64,000 nucleotides of DNA from Gp6-AA40 sp963741135 (lineage in GTDB: Bacteria; Acidobacteriota; Vicinamibacteria; Vicinamibacterales; UBA2999). The position numbers were made by a program, and so were the translations under genes. Below, piece by piece: positions 57,432 through 64,000 of this stretch. Numbering within the stretch: the first letter of the stretch is position 1; each line of letters begins with the position of its first letter. Location of the stretch: the NCBI GenBank assembly GCA_963741135.1, contig CAVUHC010000006.1, positions 496,001 through 560,000 of the forward strand. Reading direction: 5' to 3'. The notes beneath the pieces are model-generated. The model ran no database searches. It was not told where the DNA came from and saw only the letters and a list, made by a program, of their open reading frames with translations.

Positions 57432-58325
57432 TCAGGGCCTTACGCCGGCAGCGGGGTTGGCAAACAGCTTGTCATATTTCGCTGTCTCCGACGGTACGCA
57501 TTCCTGCTCGGGAATCTCCAGGCTGGCTGATTGCAGCCTGTAAGGAAGCTTGTCGAGAGCGACCCATTGCCGGGTGTAATACTTCGGGTCGTCTATCGTG
57601 ATCGTCTTCTCCAGGTGGTCGGCATCCACACGGTGGTACGTCTCCATCACGCGCATCGCGTCGCTGTGAGGACGGCCCGCATTGTCGAGCCAGGTTCGAT
57701 CGTCGAATCCATTCGATTCCGCGACGAACGTATAGTCATCCACCCATCGGCCGACCGAGTATCCCCAAAAGCGTGATTCAGGTGGCGGGGCGTCTTTGAT
57801 GGCCCACGCCGGTTGTTCGGGATCCCTGGGCAGCGCCCGGCCGTCCGTCCAGATGACGCGCCATTTCTTGTTGAACTGATACAGGATCACCACCTGGGTG
57901 GGGGTCTGGATGATCTGCTCCGTGTGGGAATTGTGAAGCACGATGCGTGGAAACCCCTGCGGATCGCAGCCGGGCATCGGATCGTTGGTGAGTGCCGAGG
58001 GCACCTGCGTGATCCCATAGGTCGGCTTGTTGGCCATGAAGGCCTTCCGCCCTTCGGCAGTGAACGGCAGCTCGTGTTCCGGCTTGCCATCCGACGGCAT
58101 GGCCTTCGCCCCATCCGCCTGAATCCCCTCGGCCCCGCCTTTGGCGAATTCCCAGGTGCCGGACACGCTGCGGCGCGGAGCGGCGCCTGACTTCTTGCCT
58201 TCGAAATCCACGTCGTACACGGCTCCAGGCGCGCGCCGGAACCCCTGTTGACCGCGCGTCACAGGTGACAGCAGCGTCACGAGCGCAATCGCTGCAATCG
58301 CTGGAACAACAACACGCTTTGCCAT
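57432..58325 (-). CDS. Secreted GRWEGDTLVVDT-family protein H (divergent core)
   Basis: 297 residues, signal peptide (MAKRVVVPAIAAIALVTLLSPVTRG). VSGTWEF, LPFTAEGRKAF, PGCDPQGFPRIVL (Cys 120), IIQTPTQVVILYQ, VIWTDGRALP, then a core reading GYSVGRWVDDYTFVAESNGFDDRTWLD, SDAMRVMETYHRV, TIDDPKYYTRQW and EQECVPSE (Cys 276). The WEGDTLVV of other members has become WVDDYTFV, but the fold landmarks remain. It is the partner of the DUF6152 gene at 58351 and the last gene of a five-gene operon. Confidence 0.78.
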   Translation of the reverse strand: MAKRVVVPAIAAIALVTLLSPVTRGQQGFRRAPGAVYDVDFEGKKSGAAPRRSVSGTWEFAKGGAEGIQADGAKAMPSDGKPEHELPFTAEGRKAFMANKPTYGITQVPSALTNDPMPGCDPQGFPRIVLHNSHTEQIIQTPTQVVILYQFNKKWRVIWTDGRALPRDPEQPAWAIKDAPPPESRFWGYSVGRWVDDYTFVAESNGFDDRTWLDNAGRPHSDAMRVMETYHRVDADHLEKTITIDDPKYYTRQWVALDKLPYRLQSASLEIPEQECVPSETAKYDKLFANPAAGVRP

Positions 58326-58350
58326 GGCTCGTCCCTCTCAGTGATTGGGA

Positions 58351-58776
58351 CTATCGTCCGGTTTCCGGCCCGCCTGCCGCTCCAGCGGCCACGGGCGCCG
58401 CGCCTGCGACGAGGGTCTTGCCATCCGGAAGCCTGGCTTGAAGGATACGCCCGAGTGGCGAGCCATTCTTGACGGGTTCGAGCGTGATCGTCACTTCATC
58501 CCCCGCCATGAAGGACTGTTTGCTCCAGCCGAAGGGGATCATGTTTGGCGGCGCCTGGGTTTCGGCAACCCAGTGAACCACCTGGCCGTTGTCATCTTTG
58601 ACGTCGAACCGCAGGAGGCAGTGGGGGTTGGCCCAGAACCACTCCGTGACCGTTCCTTTGACCGTGACTCTCTTTCCGACGTCGAACACGGCGTTGGCGT
58701 GGTGGGCCAGTAACGGACCCGAAACGAGAAGAAGACCGACGGCCACCGCGAACACTGTGACAAGCGTCTTTCTCAT
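58351..58776 (-). CDS. DUF6152 family secreted protein (cassette 5)
   Basis: 141 residues. Signal peptide ending GPLLA, then HHANAVFDVGKRVTVKG (His 25-26) and FWANPHCLLRFDV (His 52). The C-terminus has an extra Ala/Gly-rich tail. GAGGACC precedes the ATG. Partner H follows after 25 bases; partner I ends 76 bases upstream. Confidence 0.88.
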   Translation of the reverse strand: MRKTLVTVFAVAVGLLLVSGPLLAHHANAVFDVGKRVTVKGTVTEWFWANPHCLLRFDVKDDNGQVVHWVAETQAPPNMIPFGWSKQSFMAGDEVTITLEPVKNGSPLGRILQARLPDGKTLVAGAAPVAAGAAGGPETGR

Positions 58777-58852
58777 GTCGGTCCTCCAATGAGCGGCGCG
58801 GACTCTTTTTGAGCGGCGCGGACCCTTGGGTCCGCGATTCAGCCGCGAGACA

Positions 58853-59605
58853 TCACCGCCGGATGGGAATGGCAGCTTTCTGCTGCAGAAAACGCTCCCG
58901 AAACCGAAGCTCGTCGGAGATCGTGTAGATGTTTTCCGTCATCGATCCGTCCGGCGCCGGCTTGAAGATCAAGTGCGCCGTCCACGGTTTTGTGAACGCG
59001 CCGGGATCTTCGAACGTGATGTCGAACGCGAGGCTCTCGCCAACGCGATGGATGCGCTCGACGATGTGGAGATCCTGCGTGTGCGGCAGGCCCCGCGCGT
59101 CGAGCCAGGTCGAGTCTTTGTAGCCAACGGAATCGACGACCAGCGTGTCGCCTTCCCACTTGCCGACCGCGTTGCCGTACCACGTGAGCGCGGGATCCGG
59201 ATCCGGCGGCACGTTCAACGCGATCTGCCGCCAGTTCTGGTTGTATTCCCAGAGCTGGTACACGTAATCGTCGGTCTGAATCAGCTTGAAGCGCATCGGG
59301 TGCAGCGAGATGCGCGGGTAGCCGTTCGGATCGGCGTACCTCAGCGACGGATCGGTGGTGTTGGCGAAGTCCTGGTTCTCGCCCGCCGCTGGCCGCTCGG
59401 CCTTGAACTTTGCCGCGGCCCACGGCGTGAGCGGAATCTCATTCACCGGCGGCAGTCCTCCGACTTCCCGGTCGCCGAGAGGGCGCACCCACGAGCCAGA
59501 GAGATTCGGATGCGCCGGCGCCGCGGGTGCTGCCGCTGGCTTCGAACACGCGGCCGCCGCGAACAGCGCGGCGGCCGTTGAGAGCGTGACGAGATGGCGG
59601 ATCAC
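58853..59605 (-). CDS. GRWEGDTLVVDT-family lipoprotein I (lacks both conserved Cys)
   Basis: 250 residues starting at GTG 59605, which overlaps the stop of the DUF6152 gene (GTGA). The signal ends in a lipobox (LFAAAAC, Cys 20), unlike other members. NLSGSW, IPLTPWAAAKF, YADPNGYPRISLHPMRF, LIQTDDYVYQLWE, GNAVGKWEGDTLVVDSVGYKD, HTQDLHIVERI, TFEDPGAFTKPWTAH and YTISDELRFRE align with the family, but the CxPxGxPR Cys reads ADPNGYPR and the C-terminal Cys is also gone. Confidence 0.83.
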   Translation of the reverse strand: MIRHLVTLSTAAALFAAAACSKPAAAPAAPAHPNLSGSWVRPLGDREVGGLPPVNEIPLTPWAAAKFKAERPAAGENQDFANTTDPSLRYADPNGYPRISLHPMRFKLIQTDDYVYQLWEYNQNWRQIALNVPPDPDPALTWYGNAVGKWEGDTLVVDSVGYKDSTWLDARGLPHTQDLHIVERIHRVGESLAFDITFEDPGAFTKPWTAHLIFKPAPDGSMTENIYTISDELRFRERFLQQKAAIPIRR

Positions 59606-59973
59606 GCGTGGAGCTCCTTGCCGTCGGCCGTGATCAGCTTCATGACCACGCCGATCTTGGCGCCGCGCAAGCCCGGATGGAACGTGACCGTCACGACATC
59701 TCCAGGCTTGACCGTTCGACTCGTCCACCCCCTGTTCCTGATGTTCGGCGGCGAGCCGAGCTCGAGCAGCAGCTCGGTCGTCGTGCCGCCGCTCGGCGAG
59801 ATCCCGATCTCCACGTGCGGGTTGGTCCACACGTATTCGGTGACCGTCGCCTTGATCGTCGTCTCCTTGGTCATGTCATAGATCGACGCCGCTCCATGAT
59901 GGGCGAGCGCGGAGGCCGCGACGAGAACGGCGGCCGCCGCTCCGACGACGACCCGAAAAACGCTGCGACACAT
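59602..59973 (-). CDS. DUF6152 family secreted protein (cassette 6)
   Basis: 123 residues from ATG 59973, placed after AGGAGG (an in-frame GTG at 59979 overlaps that site). Signal peptide ending ASALA, then HHGAASIYDMTKETTIKA (His 25-26) and VWTNPHVEIGIS (His 53). It follows the MBL gene by nine bases and overlaps the start of partner I, so it lies in the middle of an operon. Confidence 0.88.
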   Translation of the reverse strand: MCRSVFRVVVGAAAAVLVAASALAHHGAASIYDMTKETTIKATVTEYVWTNPHVEIGISPSGGTTTELLLELGSPPNIRNRGWTSRTVKPGDVVTVTFHPGLRGAKIGVVMKLITADGKELHA

Positions 59974-59982
59974 GGCCACCTC

Positions 59983-61433
59983 CTACCGCGTACCCCTTGG
60001 TGCGCCTTCGAGGTTGAACGCGATCAGCAGGTTCTGGTACGGCACGACGCGGCCGTGCACGGGCGCGATCCGCTCCGGCTTCAGCTTCAACTCGTTGACC
60101 TTCGCCACCAGCTGCGCCGCGTAGTCGGGCCCCCGCTCGGGCGTGCGAATCTCGTCGCCGGCCGGCGGGTTGTAGGCGTCGCCGTACAACAGGATTCGCT
60201 CCTTCGGGAGGTACGCGATCAGCTGGCCGCTGTGATGCTGGTGGTTGGCCAGGAAGTACAGCTCGACGGTGCGCGTCCGGTCGCTCAGCACCCGCTTGTC
60301 GCCCACGGTTTCGATCGTCGGCTTGTTGGATGTCGGGGCCGTGTCCTCGACGGTCCGCGGCCGCGCCCACGCCTGCTCGTAGAACGCCTTGTTGCTTTCG
60401 TGGGTGATCACCGTGATGCCTTCGGCGACGTATTCCCGCAGGCCGCCCGCGTGATCGTAGTGGGCATGGGTGTTCACGACATACCGGATTGGCTTGTTCG
60501 GTACGGTTTGGCGAACGAGGTCGTTAGCCGCCTTCGATCGTGCGTCGCTCGTCGGGCCCTCGAGCATCACGACGTGATCGGCGAACTCGACGGCAAGGCT
60601 GCGGGTGCCCGCGCCGTTCACCGACCAGAGGCCGTCGCCGACCTTCTCAATCGTCGCCATCGGCGCGGCAGGCGGCGCGGCGCGGAGGCCACGTTTGCCG
60701 GCACGGGCAGCGAGACGGCGGCGTTCGGTTGTACGTCGGTGACCGTGATGTCGAGCGTGTCGAAGCCGTCCTGCTTCTCGACGATGTGCCGCGGGAACCG
60801 GATGTCTCCGAACTGCGCATAGTCCGAATACGTGACCACGACCGGCACGTCGCCCACCACCGAATTCGTCGTCAGGTATTCGACGCGATCGACGAGGTTC
60901 TCCGGATTGAGCGTTACCTTGACGTCGCGGTCCTCGGCCTTGAAGGTGAAGACGTTGCCGTCCGCGGGGGCGCCGCTTGCGATGACGGCCTTCACGACGC
61001 CGTGCGGCGTCAGCCAGATCTGGCGCAGACGCTCGCTCACGGCCCCGGGATTCGGCGCCGGCTGTGCGCCTCCTTCGCTCCACGCGTTTTTCCCGCTTAC
61101 GACCTGGATGGTCCGCTGGTCGGTGGCGAAAGGCTGTGCGCCGCCGCCCCGGGGCGGATGCTCACCTTGCGCGCGCAGCATGTCCACCTTCATCGCGGGC
61201 GTCTGATAGTCGACGACTGCCGTGTAGCTCTTGACCTCGAAGCGCGGCCACGGCCCAGCGGGGGTGTACGCCTGCCCAAAGGCGTAGTTGGTTCCGCTGC
61301 CCGAAAACTGGATGGAGTTCAAATTGGTCGCGCCCATCGCATCGGCTGCGGCAGCGGCGCCGCTCTTCCGGCTGCAGCCGGAGACCGCGACCGCCAGCGC
61401 AAGACCGCAGACCAGGGCTGTCATGGTTCGCAT
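59983..61433 (-). CDS. Secreted lipoprotein with C-terminal metallo-beta-lactamase fold (two frameshifts)
   Basis: The N-terminal part from ATG 61433 has a lipobox (LAVAVSGC) and a beta-rich domain (GATNLNSIQFSGSG, FTFKAEDRDVKVTLNPENLVDRVEY, IRFPRHIVEKQDGFDTLDITVTDVQPNAAV). The C-terminal part is an MBL hydrolase: VVNTHAHYDHAGG, NHQHHSGQ, LLYGDAYNP and APVHGR. The frames differ by two bases near 60.68 kb, and the MBL ATG at 60660 has no ribosome-binding site. I therefore treat it as one gene of about 483 codons with two one-base gains (length 3n+2); two overlapping genes is the alternative. It heads the operon with cassettes 6 and 5. Confidence 0.72.
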
Positions 61434-61597
61434 GGGGACTCCTTGTGGTGAGGCGCGCCAGGCGCGCTAAACATGGTACCGGCGCCGGCGATATTACAGC
61501 TTCGTGCACGCAGGCGCTACTGTCTGAATTCTTCGCATACCTCGACCGGCGGCTTGCGACGCACCCACGGCGTGGCCGTGCGACCTCGCGAATTGAC

Positions 61598-62746
61598 CTA
61601 GCGAATGAGCGGCGCTTGAGCGGGTCCTGCTCCGCGATGCACGAACTTCTGTACCCGCTTGCCTTCGTAGGTTTCGCCGATGAAGAGGTTGCCCGACGAA
61701 TCCGCCGCGAGATTGTGTGCGCCGTAGAACTGGCCTGCCCAGCGGCCCGCGTGGCCGAACCCGCTGACCAGTTCGAGCGTCTGACGGTCGACGATGTAGA
61801 CCTGCTGGTTGGTACCGTCGATTACGATCAAGTACGTTTGCGCGGTGTCGGTTGAGAACGCGATGTCCCACACCGAGCCGCTGCCGAGGGTGCTTCGCGC
61901 GATGAACTGCTCCTTCACGAACGTGCCGTCCTTGCGGAACACCTGGATGCGATCGTTGGTCCGGTCGCAGACGTAGACGAGGCCGTCGTTGGCGATCCGC
62001 ACCGAATGCACGATTCGGAACTGCGGCGGCGGCGGTCCGTCGGGATCGTACTGGCTGGGACGGTTCTCGAACTGCACCGCGCCGCTGAAGGGGCTCGGAA
62101 GGCGTTCGCCGGCGCGCGTGAAATAAGAGTCGTCCGGCGTTTTGCCGTACGCGCCCCAATGGCGCTTGTAGGCGCCCGTCGCGGCGTCGAACACGATCAC
62201 GCGGTGGTTCACGTAGCCGTCGGCGACGTAGAGCTCGCCGCTGCCGCGATCCAACGTCATGTTCGCGGCGGCGCCGAGGTTACGCGTGTCGTTGCTGCCG
62301 GTGTTCTGGCCCTTCCGGCCGATCTGCTTGAGGAAGCGGCCCTCGCGCGTGAACTTCAGGATCTGCGCGTCTTTCTCGCCGCCGCCGCCGAGCCACACGT
62401 TGTCCTCGTGATCGATGTAGATGCCGTGCTCGAGGTCCGGCCACTCGTAGCCGTCGCCGGGGCCGCCCCAGGCGGAGACGAGGTTTCCGGCTTCGTCCCA
62501 TTCGAGAACCGGCGGCGCCGCGCGCCAGAACGAGCGCGTCTCGTTCGGCTGCAGCGTGCCTGGACGATGGACGATCCAGACATGATTGCGTGCGTCGACC
62601 GCGATGCCAGCGATGGCGCCGACGAGCCAGTTGTTGGGGAGCGGCTTCGGCCACATCGGATCGACCTGATAGGCCGGCACCTGGCGGACCGACTGCGCGG
62701 CGCTCAGCACCGCGACTGATGCGAGGACGGAAATGAGCCGGAGCAC
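61598..62746 (-). CDS. Secreted NHL-repeat beta-propeller protein
   Basis: 382 residues from GTG 62746 with a signal peptide (MLRLISVLASVAVLSAAQS). Blades include GAIAGIAVDARNHVWIVHRPG, GIYIDHEDNVWLGGGGEKD, ILKFTREGRFLKQIGRKG, ELYVADGYVNHRVIVFDAATG, VYVCDRTNDRIQVFRKDG and LFIGETYEGKRVQKFVHRG. It is related to 54088-55371 (both have DPMWPKPL/NWPKPLSN near the start). It is 164 bases upstream of the MBL/cassette operon on the same strand. Function unknown. Confidence 0.84.
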   Translation of the reverse strand: MLRLISVLASVAVLSAAQSVRQVPAYQVDPMWPKPLPNNWLVGAIAGIAVDARNHVWIVHRPGTLQPNETRSFWRAAPPVLEWDEAGNLVSAWGGPGDGYEWPDLEHGIYIDHEDNVWLGGGGEKDAQILKFTREGRFLKQIGRKGQNTGSNDTRNLGAAANMTLDRGSGELYVADGYVNHRVIVFDAATGAYKRHWGAYGKTPDDSYFTRAGERLPSPFSGAVQFENRPSQYDPDGPPPPQFRIVHSVRIANDGLVYVCDRTNDRIQVFRKDGTFVKEQFIARSTLGSGSVWDIAFSTDTAQTYLIVIDGTNQQVYIVDRQTLELVSGFGHAGRWAGQFYGAHNLAADSSGNLFIGETYEGKRVQKFVHRGAGPAQAPLIR

Positions 62747-62866
62747 GCGGAGATTTTAGCGCCGCGTGCCCAAAAGGCGTGAATTGCTAAGATTGGCGGA
62801 ATCAAAGGCCATCCGAGACTGTTGGTCGGCACGGGTACAACGCAGGATGATCAGATGGAGTTGCGC

Positions 62867-63640
62867 ATGAAAATAGTCGTGGTCCTCACCGCAGTCCTGG
62901 CTCTGTCGGCCCTGGCGCCCTCCGCAGCGATCGCGCAGTACGGTATGCCGGGCGGCACGCCGATGACCTTCTTCGTCACCAGCGAGCCGATCGGCGACGG
63001 CGGCAATCTCGGCGGGTTGGCCGGCGCGGATGCGCACTGTCAGAAGCTCGCCCGCGCTGTCGGCGCGGGCAACCGGACGTGGCACGCCTACCTCAGCACG
63101 CAGGCTCGCCCCGGTCAGCCGGCCGTCAACGCACGCGATCGGATCGGAACCGGGCCTTGGTACAACTTCGATGGCGTGATGATCGCCCGCGATCTCGCCC
63201 ACTTGCATGGAGACACGATCGAGCTCGCGCGGATGGGCAACAACCTGACCAAGCGTACTGGGCTCACGGAAAAGGGCCAGATCGTTCCGGGTCTCAACGA
63301 CTACCAGGTTCCCCGAGATAGCGATTGGGAGTACACGAAGACGACGCCCTATACCAACCGGCACGAGATGCTGACCGGTTCGCAGCTCGATGGCCGGGCG
63401 TTCCCGCCGGGAGTCGACTCCACGTGCAACAACTGGACGAGCAACAGTGACCCCGCTCCCGGAGGGCCGCAGGTGCTGGAAGGTGGCCCAGGCAGGCCGA
63501 ATGCGCAAATCGGATTTCCGGATCGCAATGGCGGCGGCAACGGCTCGTGGAATTCATCGCATGGCACGACCGGCTGCAGCCAGACCGCGCTCAACAGGAC
63601 CCATGGTGTCGGGATGTTCTATTGCTTCGCGACCAATTGA
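62867..63640 (+). CDS. Secreted DUF1554/endostatin-like domain protein
   Basis: 257 residues with signal peptide (MKIVVVLTAVLALSALAPSAAIA). The domain reads MTFFVTSEPIGDGGNLGGLAGADAHCQKLA, WHAYLSTQARPGQPAVNARDRIGTGPWYNFDGVMIA, a His/Asp-rich middle, DSTCNNWTSN and a C-terminal TGCSQ...GVGMFYCFATN. This is the NLGGLxGADAxCxxLA pattern of the DUF1554-type C-type-lectin-like fold. Conserved Cys suggest disulfides. ATG 62867 follows GGAG. A paralogue starts eight bases downstream. Confidence 0.75.
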   Translation: MKIVVVLTAVLALSALAPSAAIAQYGMPGGTPMTFFVTSEPIGDGGNLGGLAGADAHCQKLARAVGAGNRTWHAYLSTQARPGQPAVNARDRIGTGPWYNFDGVMIARDLAHLHGDTIELARMGNNLTKRTGLTEKGQIVPGLNDYQVPRDSDWEYTKTTPYTNRHEMLTGSQLDGRAFPPGVDSTCNNWTSNSDPAPGGPQVLEGGPGRPNAQIGFPDRNGGGNGSWNSSHGTTGCSQTALNRTHGVGMFYCFATN

Positions 63641-63647
63641 GACGACC

Positions 63648-64000
63648 ATGAAGAAGATATTCCTGTGGATGTTGATCGGCTTTGTTGTCGTGCCGGTCAC
63701 GACGGTCGCCCAAGGCCGAGGGAGCGTGCCGATGCCGACCTCGGACCGTATTCCCTCGAGCCTGATGACGTTCTTCGTGACCAGTGAGCCGATCGGAGAC
63801 GGAGGCAACCTGGGCGGGTTGGCGGGTGCGGATGCGCACTGCCAGATGCTTGCAACCCGCGCCGGCGTGACCGGCAAGACCTGGCGCGCGTACCTCAGCA
63901 CGCAGGCGCGGCCCGGTCAGCCGGCCATCAATGCACGAGACCGTATCGGCACCGGTCCCTGGTTCAACGCGAAAGAGCGGATCCCGGACTATCTGAACCG
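63648..64000 (+). CDS. Second DUF1554-like secreted protein (partial at window end)
   Basis: From ATG 63648 the frame is open to the end (117 codons): signal peptide MKKIFLWMLIGFVVVPVTTVAQ, then MTFFVTSEPIGDGGNLGGLAG, ADAHCQMLATRAGVTGKTWRAYLST and NARDRIGTGPWFNAKERIPDY. It is nearly identical to its upstream neighbour over the core, so the two are a recent tandem duplication. Confidence 0.78.
   Translation, partial: MKKIFLWMLIGFVVVPVTTVAQGRGSVPMPTSDRIPSSLMTFFVTSEPIGDGGNLGGLAGADAHCQMLATRAGVTGKTWRAYLSTQARPGQPAINARDRIGTGPWFNAKERIPDYLN

Noticed and set aside
1..64000. CRISPR arrays, tRNA or rRNA genes, transposases, integrases, attachment sites
   Set aside because: Scanning found no regularly spaced repeats, no cloverleaf-type sequence and no mobile-element protein.

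Overview
The window looks like chromosomal DNA from a high-GC, Gram-negative soil-type bacterium, most likely an Acidobacteriota of the Vicinamibacteria type. This is inferred from gene content: several TonB-dependent receptors with an N-terminal carboxypeptidase-regulatory-like domain, an expanded set of DUF6152 proteins, a reaction-centre-type dihaem cytochrome c, Tat-exported MmgE/PrpD proteins and many secreted beta-propellers. I see no rRNA, tRNA, CRISPR array, insertion sequence, phage or plasmid gene.

The dominant theme is a recurrent two-gene cassette. Six DUF6152 genes (1458, 4517, 31278, 41680, 58776 and 59973) each lie next to a member of a secreted, uncharacterised family recognised by a core like GRWEGDTLVVDTxGxND. 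That partner family has nine members here. The cassettes sit beside TonB-dependent receptors (1-1075, a relic at 4539-4649, 42101-45040), haem-binding GlcG/HbpS-like proteins, a PQQ dehydrogenase and metallo-beta-lactamase-fold hydrolases. This suggests a diversified periplasmic system for unknown substrates. In all six DUF6152 proteins the predicted signal-peptidase site falls just before a His-His pair, and a third invariant His follows 27-28 residues later. That is the geometry expected of an N-terminal histidine copper site.

Layout: 1-4.65 kb, receptor plus two cassettes and gene relics; 5-13 kb, lactate permease, CapA-like protein, HD-GYP-type protein, amidohydrolase, two tiny membrane proteins and an aromatic-acid transporter; 13.2-21.9 kb, a co-directional run with a TonB receptor, a complete gentisate route (gentisate dioxygenase, FAH-family hydrolase, maleate isomerase), a MetE-like methyltransferase and an alpha/beta hydrolase; 22-31 kb, a 2OG-Fe(II) oxygenase, NTF2-like lipoprotein, GlcG-like protein, membrane TIR protein, giant receptor and Tat-PrpD; 31.2-36.7 kb, a cassette cluster with a PQQ dehydrogenase; 36.9-45 kb, a MarR/flavin monooxygenase pair, dihaem cytochrome, cassette and receptor; 45.2-47.2 kb, a translationally coupled CDP-alcohol transferase/START-like/GtrA operon; 47.3-56.4 kb, hydrolases, a second PrpD, cell-wall proteins and propellers; 56.5-62.7 kb, a five-gene minus-strand MBL/cassette operon; 62.9-64 kb, tandem DUF1554-like secreted proteins.

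Sequence quality matters. At least ten genes are broken by frameshifts, and every one I could resolve is a net gain of one base. They are extremely dense at 13.7-16.7 kb. Insertion-type sequencing error is a better explanation than gene decay, so frameshifted genes are given as whole loci.
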